From assembly GCF_002197845.1 (NCBI RefSeq), contig NZ_NIDE01000014.1:372001-436000 (forward strand): a stretch of 64,000 nt of DNA, given 5' to 3'. The notes beneath the pieces were generated by a model that searched no databases, had not been told where the DNA came from, and saw only the letters and a program-made list of their open reading frames with translations. The stretch is from Fimbriiglobus ruber (GTDB taxonomy: Bacteria > Planctomycetota > Planctomycetia > Gemmatales > Gemmataceae). This document shows positions 33,046 through 42,649 of this stretch, in pieces; the stretch's first letter is position 1; each line of letters starts with the position of its first letter. A program made the position numbers and the translations under genes.

Positions 33046-34500
33046 GTGCGAAACACAACCCTGGCCGTTTTCGCCTTCAGTTTTGTCCTGGCGCTGCCGA
33101 CATTCTCAGTCGCCCAGGTCGAACGGTACGAACTCGGCCGCCGGATGAAGCAGCTCGAAATCGAATGGGACGCGCACCCGGACCCGGCCGCCCGCAAGCG
33201 GGCGGTCGCCATTCTCCCGGACGCGATGAATCAGTTCTTCACGCTCCAACTCGGCTCGGCCGGCCGGACGCTCGACGAGGCGCGGCACGCCCTCGACTCG
33301 GCTGACCCGGCCCCGGGCGCGGTCCGGTGGCTGGACGCCCTCGCGGTTGTGCCGGAAGCGCGACTGATCGACGCGTCCAAGTCGGAACTGCGCGTCGAAG
33401 TCAGGGCATTCTACCCGGTGAAAGGCGGTACACCAAAAGGCGCCACGGCAACGCTCCGGATAGGGGATGAAAAGCCAGTGACTGTGCCGCTGGAGAAATT
33501 GCCCGCCACGGTACGTCTCCCGCTTGCTGGTAAGCGTGGAAATCGCCGGTTGCGGTTCGAGACGAAGCTCGACGACCGGATTGTTTCATGGTCCGAACAA
33601 GCCATCTCGGCGATAGGCGATTTGTCCAAAACTATCGAGACAGTCAAAGCCGCTGCGGCCGACCGAGAAAAATACGAAGGGACGACCTTGGAGACGGCCA
33701 CGCTGAAGGATCGTCTGGAACTCTTTCGCGACCTAGCGGCAGGGGAAACGAAGGAAACTGATTACCCGATCGCCAAAACGAACGGTGATTACCCAATCGA
33801 TTACCTGATGTATCAGTCCTATAACATGGCCATTTCGCTTATCGCAGACGGGGGTTTTACCGCCCAACGAAACGGCCAATTCTGGGTTACCGTCCCGACC
33901 GGCAAGGACCGGCGGACACCCTGCCGCATCTTCGTCCCGAAAGGGCTCGATCCGAAGAAGCCTGTCCCGGTTGTGTTCGCGTTACACGGGGCGGGCGGGT
34001 CGGAGAATTTGTTTTTTGAAGGCTACGGGAACGGCCGCATCGTCGCGGAATGCGAGAAGCGGGGGTGGCTGCTCGTCGCGCCGCGAAGTGGGCTCGCTTT
34101 CCTTGGTGGGCCGCCGCCGGTGCCCGCGGTGCTGGACGTCCTGGCCCAGCGGTATCCGATCGACCGCGGCCGCGTGTTCCTGGTCGGGCACTCGATGGGA
34201 GCCGCGCAAGCGGTCGAGTTGGTGCAGCAGTCGCCCAAGACGTTCGCCGCGGTGGCGGTCCTCGGCGGCGCCGGGCGGGTGCGCGCACCTGAGCCGTTTG
34301 CGACACTGCCGACGTTCATCGGGGTCGGGTCGGGCGACACGCTCGCCCTCGCTGGGGCGAAGTCGCTGAAGAAAGCCCTCGAAACCAGTAGTGCGCGTAA
34401 CGTGACGTTTAAGGAGTATGCGGACGTCGAGCACATGATGATCGTCCGCGAGGCGCTGCCGGACGTGTTCGCGGTCTGGGATGCACTCATGGCTAAATAA
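33046..34500 (+). CDS. Exported alpha/beta hydrolase (esterase-like)
   Basis: A protein of 484 residues starting at GTG 33046 with a signal peptide ending near SVAQ. The first 270 residues are a poorly conserved helical domain. The C-terminal part is an alpha/beta hydrolase of the feruloyl-esterase/poly-hydroxybutyrate-depolymerase style. The oxyanion region is VVFALHGAGGSENLF, the nucleophile elbow is GHSMGAAQA, the acid is in GVGSGDTLA and the histidine is in DVEHMMIV. It probably cleaves esters outside the cytoplasm; the substrate is unknown. Confidence 0.82.
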   Translation: MRNTTLAVFAFSFVLALPTFSVAQVERYELGRRMKQLEIEWDAHPDPAARKRAVAILPDAMNQFFTLQLGSAGRTLDEARHALDSADPAPGAVRWLDALAVVPEARLIDASKSELRVEVRAFYPVKGGTPKGATATLRIGDEKPVTVPLEKLPATVRLPLAGKRGNRRLRFETKLDDRIVSWSEQAISAIGDLSKTIETVKAAAADREKYEGTTLETATLKDRLELFRDLAAGETKETDYPIAKTNGDYPIDYLMYQSYNMAISLIADGGFTAQRNGQFWVTVPTGKDRRTPCRIFVPKGLDPKKPVPVVFALHGAGGSENLFFEGYGNGRIVAECEKRGWLLVAPRSGLAFLGGPPPVPAVLDVLAQRYPIDRGRVFLVGHSMGAAQAVELVQQSPKTFAAVAVLGGAGRVRAPEPFATLPTFIGVGSGDTLALAGAKSLKKALETSSARNVTFKEYADVEHMMIVREALPDVFAVWDALMAK

Positions 34501-34510
34501 TGTTCAGCAT

Positions 34511-35116
34511 TCAATCACTCGGTAGCCCGACCGCGCGGAAACAAAGCTGTTCCAGCCTTTCCACCAACCGGCTGCGGTTGACCCGCTTTTCCTTGGCATA
34601 GGCGTCGTCCACGACGCCGTGGCAGCCACTAAACAGGAAGACGGCGGTGAACCGCGGATCGGCGACCGTCCACGCCCCCGCGTCGACGCCGGCCTGAAGC
34701 AGTTCGGACAGATGATCGATGACAATGTTGTCGACGAGGCCTTCCCGCGTGGGCGTGCGGGCTTCGTAAAACGCGACATCGTGCAGGTGGATGGAGTCGA
34801 GATAGCTGACGACACTGGTGCCGGCCCACGCGGTCAATTTCCCGGCCCAATCGTCCGCCGGCCGCTCGTCGACCGCGGCCCGAATTCGTTCCAGGTGTTC
34901 CCGTGCGTAGCGGTCGCCGAGGGCGGTGAGCACGTCTTCCTTGGACGAAAAATAGAGGTAGAACGTCCCCTTCGCCACGCCTGCGGCCGTCGTAATTTGC
35001 TCGATCGTCGTCGGCCCGGCGCCGTGTTCGAGAAACAGCCGCTGGGCGGCGGTCATCAACTCGTCGCGCCGTTCCTCGGGCGGTTTGGTTCTCGGACCGG
35101 GTTTGGCTGGGCGCAT
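34511..35116 (-). CDS. TetR family transcriptional regulator
   Basis: A protein of 201 residues. The N-terminal helix-turn-helix is standard for TetR (AAQRLFLEHGAGPTTIEQITTAAGVAKGTFYLYFSSKEDVL). The C-terminal ligand domain is variable. It follows a VOC gene and an MFS transporter gene on the same strand. It probably represses this group and is released by the transported compound. A TetR-type palindrome lies before the MFS gene at 36981-36997. The start is ATG 35116. Confidence 0.88.
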   Translation of the reverse strand: MRPAKPGPRTKPPEERRDELMTAAQRLFLEHGAGPTTIEQITTAAGVAKGTFYLYFSSKEDVLTALGDRYAREHLERIRAAVDERPADDWAGKLTAWAGTSVVSYLDSIHLHDVAFYEARTPTREGLVDNIVIDHLSELLQAGVDAGAWTVADPRFTAVFLFSGCHGVVDDAYAKEKRVNRSRLVERLEQLCFRAVGLPSD

Positions 35117-35182
35117 GAGACGGCTCGATTTCCCCACACGGACCATTGACGCCAGGATAGTGGGCGAGCGGCCACCCCGACA

Positions 35183-35563
35183 TTAATTGTGGACGAGGAT
35201 GTTGACGAGCTTACCGAACGGGTCGCGTACGAAGAACCGCCGGACACCCCAGGGTTCGTCGGCGGGGCCGTATTCGATCGGGAAGCCGGCGTTCCACATA
35301 CGGTCGAGGGCCAGATCGAGGTCGTCCACCTCGATCGAAAGGTCGGGCGTCGGCGCGTCCGACCCGCCTTGTGAGGCGACACTGATCTGGACGGTCATTT
35401 GTTCGGTCGACCCGTAGGTCGCGATCCACCCGTGGTCCATCAGCACGTCGAGCCCCAGCACGTCCTGGTAAAACCGCTTGGCCGCCGCGACATCGGGCGT
35501 CGCGATGTTGGCCACAATGCGCTTGACCTTTAGACCCGCCTCACCGAACTTCTCCTGGCTCAT
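35183..35563 (-). CDS. VOC family (glyoxalase/bleomycin-resistance type) protein
   Basis: A protein of 126 residues with the paired beta-alpha-beta-beta-beta modules of the vicinal oxygen chelate fold: VANIATPDVAAAKRFYQDVLGL at the start and FFVRDPFGKLVNILVHN at the end. Members bind metals and act as dioxygenases, glyoxalases or antibiotic-binding proteins. It lies between MFS and TetR genes, so a role in resistance or detoxification is plausible. It is separated from the MFS stop by 15 bp. Confidence 0.85.
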   Translation of the reverse strand: MSQEKFGEAGLKVKRIVANIATPDVAAAKRFYQDVLGLDVLMDHGWIATYGSTEQMTVQISVASQGGSDAPTPDLSIEVDDLDLALDRMWNAGFPIEYGPADEPWGVRRFFVRDPFGKLVNILVHN

Positions 35564-35578
35564 TCCGTACCCCTCCGG

Positions 35579-36961
35579 TCAAGAAACGATGGCGACCGAT
35601 TCGCTTTTCGTGCCTTTTTGCGGCCCTTCTTGGCTTTCGCCTTGTTCACTCTTACACGTCTCGGTTCCGTCCAGTCGGTCAGCCTTGCGCAAGGATGGGA
35701 ACATCCAGAACCACGCGCCCGCGACCGCCAGCGAACCGATCCCGCCGAAGATCGCCGCCCCCACCGGTCCGAGTATGCGGGCCGCGACGCCGGTCTCGAA
35801 CTCGCCCAACTCGGCGGAGGCGCCGATGAACAGACCGGACACCGCCGACACGCGGCCGCGCATCGCGTCCGGGGTCACGACCTGGACCAGCGACTGACGG
35901 ACGTAGACGGAGATCATGTCCGCCGCCCCTAAAGTGGCCAGCGCGACCACCGATACGACCAGCGATTCGGAGACCGCGAAAACCAGCGTCGCCGCGCCGA
36001 ACGCCGCCACGCCCGCGAACATCCAGCGGCCCGCGCGGTGGCGCAACGGCCGCCACGCGAGAGCGCAAGCCATGACCGCCGCTCCGACGGCGGGGCCGGA
36101 GCGAAGGATACCGAAGCCGTCGGCTCCGACCTGCAACACGTCACTCGCGTACACGGGCAAGAGGGCGGTGGCGCCGCCCAGCAGCACGGTAAACAGGTCC
36201 AGCGAGATGGCGCCCAGCACGACCTTGTTGGTCCAGACGTAGACGATCCCCTCGCGAATCAGCTCCAGGCGTGAACCCGGCTGATGCTCCGGGCGCGTGT
36301 TCGCCCGCACCGCCAGGAGCGCGACGACCGCGAGGGCGTACAGTGCAGCCGAACCGCCGTAGGCCGCCGCCGGCGACACGGCGCACAGAACGCCCCCGAC
36401 CCACGGGCCGATCACCGCCCCGATCTGGTCGCCCAGCGAATTCCGGGAGATCGCGCGGGGCAGGGCGTCCCGCGATACCAGCATCGGCCCCATCGCCCCA
36501 CTGGCGGGCGACAGGAACGCGCGCGAAGCCCCGAACAGGACGGCGACAACAAAGACGGGGGCCAGGCTCGGGTTCGGGTCCAGCGAGAACGTGGCCAGCA
36601 CTACCGCGCAGACGATCTCCACCCCTGTGCAGACCAACAGGATGGCCCGCCGATCGCACCGGTCGGCGGTGGCGCCGGCGAGGAACGTGAGCGCGAACAA
36701 GGGCACGAATTGCGCCAGCCCCACCATGCCCACCAGAAACGCGCTCTCCTCAACAGTCCTTGTGTCCCGGGCGATCGTGTAGACTTGCCAGCCGATGGTG
36801 GCGCTTTCCGCCTGGACCGCCAACGTCGAGAGTACCCGCGCCCACCAAAACCAGGCGAAGGCGCGGGATTTGTACGTCGGGGCGGCCGGGAGCGGTGGTG
36901 AATCCGCACCCGGCATAGGCTCCCCTTGGTCCGCCGTTCGTGTCCGCGTGTGAGTGGCCAT
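35579..36961 (-). CDS. MFS transporter, EntS-like
   Basis: An integral membrane protein of 460 residues with about twelve hydrophobic helices. The MFS loop motif appears as GATADRCDRRAIL between helices 2 and 3. SGAMGPMLVSRDALPRAISRNSL resembles the EntS/DUF894-type exporters of siderophores and drugs. The C-terminus is polar. The ATG at 36961 is chosen over an upstream TTG-type start. It is first in an MFS-VOC-TetR run. Confidence 0.87.
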   Translation of the reverse strand: MATHTRTRTADQGEPMPGADSPPLPAAPTYKSRAFAWFWWARVLSTLAVQAESATIGWQVYTIARDTRTVEESAFLVGMVGLAQFVPLFALTFLAGATADRCDRRAILLVCTGVEIVCAVVLATFSLDPNPSLAPVFVVAVLFGASRAFLSPASGAMGPMLVSRDALPRAISRNSLGDQIGAVIGPWVGGVLCAVSPAAAYGGSAALYALAVVALLAVRANTRPEHQPGSRLELIREGIVYVWTNKVVLGAISLDLFTVLLGGATALLPVYASDVLQVGADGFGILRSGPAVGAAVMACALAWRPLRHRAGRWMFAGVAAFGAATLVFAVSESLVVSVVALATLGAADMISVYVRQSLVQVVTPDAMRGRVSAVSGLFIGASAELGEFETGVAARILGPVGAAIFGGIGSLAVAGAWFWMFPSLRKADRLDGTETCKSEQGESQEGPQKGTKSESVAIVS

Positions 36962-36980
36962 AGGGCGGCATGCTACCAAA

Positions 36981-36997
36981 TGACTGGCGGTCAGTCA
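36981..36997. promoter_or_regulatory. Candidate TetR operator
   Basis: tgactggcggtcagtca has inverted half sites TGACTG and CAGTCA separated by 5 bp. This is the common shape of operators for TetR repressors that control efflux pumps. It lies 20 bp upstream of the MFS start codon, where a bound repressor would block transcription. Confidence 0.65.
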
Positions 36998-37154
36998 ATT
37001 TGCTCCGCCCTGCTCTTTCGCGTAAACGATTCTTGTTCGGCCCGGCAACGCGGGAAGCGTGCGACTACCGATCCCGCGCCGGTCGCGGGGCGAATATCAA
37101 CCGTGGCGTATAATAGGCGCGACGCATAATTCCCGACCGCCGCCGAGCTTCTTC

Positions 37155-37955
37155 ATGCCGCGCCCCGTGACGTGCCCGAATTGCCGCGAAGAACTCGACA
37201 TCCCCGCCGAACTGCGCGGCCAGGACGTTCGTTGTGCGGCGTGCGCGGTCGTGTTCGTGCCCCCGACGACGGACGTCGTCCCGACCGCCCGACGACAACC
37301 GGCGTCGACCGGCCCCGACTACGACGACCGGGGCCGGTGGGACGACGCGCCCCGGCGGCGGCGCCCCCGGCCGCGGGGAAGCATGTTGTGGGTCTGGCTA
37401 CTCCTCTTTGGGGTCGTCGGGTCGTGCGTGTTCGGGTGCGGCGGGTTGCTGGCTCTCGGGATGTTCATGGAGTTTCCCAACTTCCAGGGATACGATTCCG
37501 CGGCCGGCCGGTTCCATGCCGAATTCCCCGGGAAGCCGACCGAGCGGGAGGAAGTCGTCGATGGCCCGGAGCCCGTGCTGTACCTCTGGACCGAATTCCA
37601 CCGCGAGTTTCCCGACGAGACCTATTTCGTCTATTACACGGACTTCCTGGCCCGCGATCTGAAGCCCGGACCGGACCAGCTACTTGAGAAGGCGTGCGAC
37701 CGGGCCGTCGCCCGAACGCCCGGCAGCGAGGAAGTGAGCCGGCAGCCCGCGATGCATGACGGATACCCCGCGCGAGACCTGGTGATTCGGTCTCCCGATA
37801 GTAACGGGGAAACCGTTGTCCGGTTCGTTCTGGTCGGGAAACGACTTTATGCGGTCGGCATAACCGGTGAATTCGTCAACGCCGACAGCCAGCGCGTCCG
37901 CCACTTCCACGAGCGGTTTCGCATTGAGGCGGACGGCCCCGCGAAAAAGAAATGA
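37155..37955 (+). CDS. Zinc-ribbon membrane-anchored hypothetical protein
   Basis: A protein of 266 residues. The N-terminus is a zinc ribbon with CPNC and CAAC pairs (CPNCREELDIPAELRGQDVRCAAC). A basic Pro/Arg linker follows, then one membrane helix (MLWVWLLLFGVVGSCVFGCGGLL). The outside domain (about 160 residues, FHAEFPGKP...HFHERFRI) resembles domains that planctomycetes place behind such ribbons. The ribbon would be cytoplasmic. The function is unknown. Confidence 0.75.
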   Translation: MPRPVTCPNCREELDIPAELRGQDVRCAACAVVFVPPTTDVVPTARRQPASTGPDYDDRGRWDDAPRRRRPRPRGSMLWVWLLLFGVVGSCVFGCGGLLALGMFMEFPNFQGYDSAAGRFHAEFPGKPTEREEVVDGPEPVLYLWTEFHREFPDETYFVYYTDFLARDLKPGPDQLLEKACDRAVARTPGSEEVSRQPAMHDGYPARDLVIRSPDSNGETVVRFVLVGKRLYAVGITGEFVNADSQRVRHFHERFRIEADGPAKKK

Positions 37956-38207
37956 CGATTAACCGATCGTTTGGCGAGTGATAAATACTTGGTCGATCGC
38001 TGCTTGCGTTACGCCCGGCGCGCGAATTTTCGCGTCGACCGGGCCTCTTTTTTTCGCGCCGCTACATGGTTTTGGCGCCCGACCTGTGTTGGGCCGCGCA
38101 GTTTGACCGACCCCTTTCTTTGACATAGCCTGGAGTGCTTGCCTAACCCGCGAGCGTGCCACGGGCAGGCCACGCGACCGGGCCGGGGGGACTGCTGGCT
38201 CCAGATC

Positions 38208-39728
38208 ATGAGTACCTCCGACATCACCGCCGCACTCGGCTCGATCGCGACACGCGCGGCGAGTCTCGTCGTCCTCACCGCCCCGGCCGCTCTTCTCGGC
38301 GTGACGGCCGCCCGTTACCAGTCGGGCGTGCTGGCCGCCGGGGCCGTCGCCGTATTAATCATCGGGCTACTCTTCGTGCGCACGCGGGCCGCGTGGCGGC
38401 CGCCGACCAGTGGGACGGTCATTCTGCTGTACCTCATGGGCCTCGGCTGGCTCTGGTTCGCGACCCGCGAGTATCCCGACGCGTTCATCCGGGCGGCTCG
38501 CGGGGCGTTCGTCGTCGCCGCGGTCGCCCTGGCCATCGGTCACGACCTGGTCCGGACCGGCCTCGAACCCCGCCGGCGGGCCGTCAAGCTCTGCCGCCGG
38601 GTACTCGCCCGCGTTCGGTGGCCGCAGTCGTCGGAAGAATACGCGAACTTGCCGGAAGTCCGCGCCCTGCGGGGCGCGGTTCAGGACGACCCGGGTCCGG
38701 TGTTGGAACTCCTCAACGACCCGCGGCCCGAGGTGCGGGCGACCGCGCTGGCGGCCCTGGCCGGGCGGGAATACTGGCGGCCGGGCGAAGCGGCGGCCGT
38801 CGCCGCGGCGACCCGGGACGCGATCGAGCCGGCGGTCCGCATCACCGGCCTGTACGCCCTGGCGACCGCGACCGACCCCGCGAGCGTGGCCGTGATCGCG
38901 GCGTGCCTGCACGACCCCATTCCCGAAGTCCGGCGGGCAGCCGGTGAAACGGTCATGACGGGCGGCGCGCCGCGCTGGCCTCTGGTCCGCGATGGCGTCC
39001 GCGGTGCCCTCGCTGACTCCACCCTGGCTTCGGACGGCGCACTTGCGGGGACGGCCGGCCGGCTCCCGCCGATCGCCCTCTGCGACCTGGCGACGTGGGC
39101 CGTCGAAACCGAACCGCTGGCGACCCGGGCGGTCAAGACCGTGATCGCGCACTTCGGGTCGCTGCTGTGTGGCGGCCAGCGGCCGGAGCTTCCGGCCGAG
39201 ATCGGCGCCCAGATTCTGGATCCGCAGACGCCCCCGGCCATGCGGGTGGGGTTGGCCGGGTTGCTCCGCGGGCTGGGCATGCTGAGCCCGGACCTGCTCG
39301 ACCGGATGACCGACATCGACCAACCGGGTCCGATCCGCCTGCTCGCCGCCGAGGAAATTCTCACCCGCGAGCCGGGCAACCAGGATGCGGTCGACGTACT
39401 CCGCGGGCTCGGGCGGCAATCGAACCGGGAGACCGCGCTCACCATCGCCCGCCTGCTCCAAATGCACCTCGGCATGCCGATGGGTCTGCCGGAAGGCCCG
39501 ATCGCCCCGAACAGCAAGGTGGCGGCGGACACGGCCAAGCGGGTCTTCCAGTGGGCGACCGGCCGGGCCGCGAACCGCGGGCCCGAGGTCCGGTCGCCGG
39601 CCGGCTCGGCGTGGATCGCGGCCCCGGTGGACGGCCCGTCGCTGCCCGGCCTCGAACCGAGTACGCCGCCGCCGCGACTGTCTTCCGCCAAACTCGGCTC
39701 GTCCCGCGATCTGCGCCCCCGGCGGTAG
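38208..39728 (+). CDS. HEAT-repeat-containing membrane protein
   Basis: A protein of 506 residues with three or four N-terminal hydrophobic helices (residues 18-105). A cytoplasmic helical-repeat part follows, with HEAT/PBS-lyase-type repeats such as VLELLNDPRPEVRATALAALAGR and AACLHDPIPEVRRAAGETVM. The tail is disordered and rich in proline and serine. HEAT repeats bind other proteins; the partner is unknown. The ATG at 38208 starts the first plausible signal-anchor. Confidence 0.7.
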   Translation: MSTSDITAALGSIATRAASLVVLTAPAALLGVTAARYQSGVLAAGAVAVLIIGLLFVRTRAAWRPPTSGTVILLYLMGLGWLWFATREYPDAFIRAARGAFVVAAVALAIGHDLVRTGLEPRRRAVKLCRRVLARVRWPQSSEEYANLPEVRALRGAVQDDPGPVLELLNDPRPEVRATALAALAGREYWRPGEAAAVAAATRDAIEPAVRITGLYALATATDPASVAVIAACLHDPIPEVRRAAGETVMTGGAPRWPLVRDGVRGALADSTLASDGALAGTAGRLPPIALCDLATWAVETEPLATRAVKTVIAHFGSLLCGGQRPELPAEIGAQILDPQTPPAMRVGLAGLLRGLGMLSPDLLDRMTDIDQPGPIRLLAAEEILTREPGNQDAVDVLRGLGRQSNRETALTIARLLQMHLGMPMGLPEGPIAPNSKVAADTAKRVFQWATGRAANRGPEVRSPAGSAWIAAPVDGPSLPGLEPSTPPPRLSSAKLGSSRDLRPRR

Positions 39729-39836
39729 TGGGCGTCGCTCGTCTCAACCCACGTGGCAGCCGGCCGCGGTTTCACGCACAATAACTCCCGTAAGCAGATC
39801 GTACCCCACACCCGGGGGCCGCGCGCGGGGACAGCG

Positions 39837-40673
39837 ATGAAATTGTGGGTCGGCACGGCGGGGTATGCGTACCCGGCCTGGGTGGGCGACTTTTATCCGC
39901 CCGGAACTTCTTCCACGGACATGCTTTCGTACTACGCGCGGCAATTCTCGGCCGTCGAGATCAACTCCACGTTCTACCGCCCGCCGACGATCGAACAGGT
40001 CGAGAAGATGTGCCGGAAGGTGCCGGCGGGGTTCGGGTTCACGTTGAAAGTCCCACGGTCGGCCAGCCACGAAAATAGTCCCGACGAGCTGCCGGCGTTC
40101 CACCGCGCGGCCGAACAGTTCGCGGCTCGCGACTGCCTGCTCAGCCTCATCGTGCAAATCCCGGAGGCGTTCCGCAACTCGGCCGTCAACCGGGCGTGGC
40201 TGGTCCACATCCGCGAGCAGCTCCGGCCGTTCCCGCTCGCCGTCGAGTTCCGCCATCGGTCCTGGGATGTGGACGCGCTTCCGAAGTGGGCCGCGAAGCA
40301 CGGCTTCGATGTGGTGAGCGTCGGCGTACCGGACATCCCGACGCTATTTCCGAACGGGTTACGGGCGGAGGGGCCGCGGGTCTACGCCCGGCTGCACTCC
40401 GAGAACGCCGACGCCTGGTACTCCGGCGGCACCGCCCGGTACGCCTACGACTACCCCGACGCGACCCTGACCGAGTGGGCCAGCGGGCTGACCGCCGCAG
40501 CCGCTGCCGGGCGCGAGCGGGCGCTCGTCTTCTTCAATAATTGCGTGGGTATTCAGGCAACGACCAATGCCAAGCGATTAATCGACTTGCTCCGCGAGAC
40601 GGCTCCGGCCATCGAGATTGTTCCACCACCTCAGCCGGTCGAACCGAAGGGCCTATTCGACGACGTGGAATAG
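39837..40673 (+). CDS. DUF72 family protein
   Basis: A protein of 278 residues with the whole DUF72 pattern: LWVGTAGYAYPAWVGDFYP at the start, YARQFSAVEINSTFYRPP, the helix-strand FTLKVPRSASHE, VEFRHRSW in the middle and VFFNNCVGIQATTNAKRL at the end. DUF72 forms a TIM-barrel of unknown activity, related in fold to sugar isomerases. The start ATG 39837 matches the conserved N-terminus. Confidence 0.88.
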   Translation: MKLWVGTAGYAYPAWVGDFYPPGTSSTDMLSYYARQFSAVEINSTFYRPPTIEQVEKMCRKVPAGFGFTLKVPRSASHENSPDELPAFHRAAEQFAARDCLLSLIVQIPEAFRNSAVNRAWLVHIREQLRPFPLAVEFRHRSWDVDALPKWAAKHGFDVVSVGVPDIPTLFPNGLRAEGPRVYARLHSENADAWYSGGTARYAYDYPDATLTEWASGLTAAAAAGRERALVFFNNCVGIQATTNAKRLIDLLRETAPAIEIVPPPQPVEPKGLFDDVE

Positions 40674-40685
40674 CCCTTCGGCAAA

Positions 40686-40925
40686 CTATGCATCGACCCG
40701 CGAACTGCGGTCATGGACGATGAGCCACAGCAGGCCGTAAACGACCAGGGCGGCGACACCGGCGGCCGCCGCGGCAGCCAAAGTGGCTACCTCGAATCCC
40801 CACGATTCGCTTATGTTTTCGGACACACCTCGGCCGACCGCCATTGCGATACCAATCGTCAGCCCCAGTTGCAGCGCCTGCCGCCAGACGATCGGCTTCC
40901 GGTTTGTTTTTTCTTGCATCGCCAT
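40686..40925 (-). CDS. Small two-helix membrane protein
   Basis: A protein of 79 residues. Hydrophobic helices lie at about 18-32 and 45-70 (VATLAAAAAAGVAALVVYGLLWLIV), with basic residues on the N-terminal side. There is no recognised family. It converges on the DUF72 gene with 12 bp between them. It could be a small inner-membrane subunit or accessory protein. Confidence 0.55.
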   Translation of the reverse strand: MAMQEKTNRKPIVWRQALQLGLTIGIAMAVGRGVSENISESWGFEVATLAAAAAAGVAALVVYGLLWLIVHDRSSRVDA

Positions 40926-40940
40926 TTCCCCACTCCCGCT

Positions 40941-41027
40941 GCGCCAAATTTGGAGTGCGGCGCTTTGCCGCCGCTTTTGCTTTTAAAAACCAAAGCGGCG
41001 ATAAAGCGCCGCACTCCAAATGGGCGC
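40941..41027. repeat. Inverted repeat of the 'ggagtgcggcgcttt' type
   Basis: Arms at 40941-40978 and 40992-41027 pair over about 35 bp with small bulges (gcgcc...ggagtgcggcgctttgccgccgctttt). Repeats with this core are a known kind of interspersed element in planctomycete and related genomes, as far as I can recall. It occupies most of the otherwise empty gap 40926-41209. Confidence 0.75.
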
Positions 41028-41209
41028 AATAAATGAGCCGGACTCGACACCCACGTAACGGCACCACTGCCGTCCACGGGCGGCGAATCGCGACCAGGAA
41101 CATCACCTCAGGGTGAGGAGCGGATTTCGGCGAGCAGTGTTACAGGGGAAATGGGAAAATCAGCCGCGACCCTGTCGGGCACGCACATGCGTTCCCGACA
41201 GGGCATTCA

Positions 41210-42511
41210 TCAGTCCTTTTTCAGTGAGTTGAAGACCATGCCGGTGAGGATCTTCGGGTAGAAGTACGTCGACTTCGGCGGCATCTTCTCGCGGGCGCCG
41301 GCGATCGTTTCGACGTGGTCCATGCCCACCGGCGGGACGAGGGCCGCGATCTGGCACTGCTTCGCCGCGGTCGCGTCGGTCACTTCCTTCATGAGGTGGA
41401 CGTACTGGCACGCGGGTGTGCCACCGATCTTCTCGGGCACCAACCGCTCCAGCACCAGTTTGTGCAGGATGCTGACGCCCAGGCCGCGCCAGGCTTTCGT
41501 CTGGTCCGGGGCGAGGCCGTCCATCACGGCCGGGTCGCGCAGCTTGGCCGCGAACCACTCGTTGTCGGCCACCGTGCCGAACCCGAGGACGTCCTGCGAG
41601 CCTTCGATTTCGACGTGCTCCCAACACGCCGCGGCGTCGTTGCCGAACGCGCCGACGATGTCGAAGTGGTCGGCGAGGGCGGCCTTGAGTTGTTGGCCGG
41701 TGACGGCGGGGAGCGCGCTGACGAGCCGGTGGGTCGGGAGGATGAGTAGGCCGGGGTCGCTCATGCTGACGAGCATCATCATGCAGAAGTTCTGGGCCGC
41801 CTCGTCGTCCTGCACGTTCCCGGCTGCCTTCTGCTCTTCCAGATATTTCAGGCCGGTCTCGTACCGGTGGTGGCCATCGGCGATGAACACCGGCTTCGGC
41901 CCCATCAGGCCGATGATGGCCGAGACGGTCGCGCTGTCCGTGATCACCCAGAGCCGGTTGACGACGCCGAGGTGGTCGGTGGCCTCGACCGGCGGGGACT
42001 TGCGGAGGAACAGTTCGAGTTTCGCGTAGACCTCGTTCTCGGCGTCCGGGTAGAGGCCGAAGACGGGCGAGATGTTGAACCCGGTGGCCTGGTAGAGTTT
42101 GAGGCGGTCGGCCTTGGGGCCGGAGAGGGTTTGTTCGTGCGGGTAGATGCGGCCGGTGCCGAACGGTTCGAGCCGCACCCGGGCGAGGAACCCGCGGCGG
42201 GTGTGCGTCACCCCCTCGACCACGAACTCCTGCTCGTAGACGTACAGCGACCGGGCCGTGTCCTGCCGGAGGGCGCCTTCGCTGGTCCAGCCGTTGAGGG
42301 TCCGGGCGGCCTGGGTGTACTTGTCGTCGCCGTGGGCGCCGGGGCTGTCCTTGGTCAGTTCGATGCGGATCGCGTTGTACGGGCTGGCGTCGTACAGTTT
42401 CTGCTGGAGCGCGGCGTCAACCACGTCGTAAGGCGGCGCGACCACGCCGGACAGCGGCCCCACCTGGCCCAGGTCGTAACGGAACCCGCGGAACGCCCGA
42501 ATGTCGGCCAT
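41210..42511 (-). CDS. DUF1015 family protein
   Basis: A protein of 433 residues with the DUF1015 landmarks: FRGFRYDLGQVGPLSGVVAPPYDVV at the start, NAIRIEL, IYPHEQTLSGPKADRLKL, the highly conserved FIADGHHRYETGL and a C-terminal MPPKSTYFYPKILTGMV. Members are often near serine-pathway genes and appear to be small-molecule enzymes of unknown reaction. It stands alone here. The start is ATG 42511. Confidence 0.88.
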   Translation of the reverse strand: MADIRAFRGFRYDLGQVGPLSGVVAPPYDVVDAALQQKLYDASPYNAIRIELTKDSPGAHGDDKYTQAARTLNGWTSEGALRQDTARSLYVYEQEFVVEGVTHTRRGFLARVRLEPFGTGRIYPHEQTLSGPKADRLKLYQATGFNISPVFGLYPDAENEVYAKLELFLRKSPPVEATDHLGVVNRLWVITDSATVSAIIGLMGPKPVFIADGHHRYETGLKYLEEQKAAGNVQDDEAAQNFCMMMLVSMSDPGLLILPTHRLVSALPAVTGQQLKAALADHFDIVGAFGNDAAACWEHVEIEGSQDVLGFGTVADNEWFAAKLRDPAVMDGLAPDQTKAWRGLGVSILHKLVLERLVPEKIGGTPACQYVHLMKEVTDATAAKQCQIAALVPPVGMDHVETIAGAREKMPPKSTYFYPKILTGMVFNSLKKD

Positions 42512-42649
42512 CAGAATCCCTCGCGCGGGCACGCCGGGCGGCCCGCGAGTCGTGTCGTAATCAGTAACAGATTTTTTATGGGCCGAGGGCGGCCGTGTCG
42601 CGGAGGAGAAGTAAGGAGGCTAGATCACAAGGGACAGTAACCTACAGCC

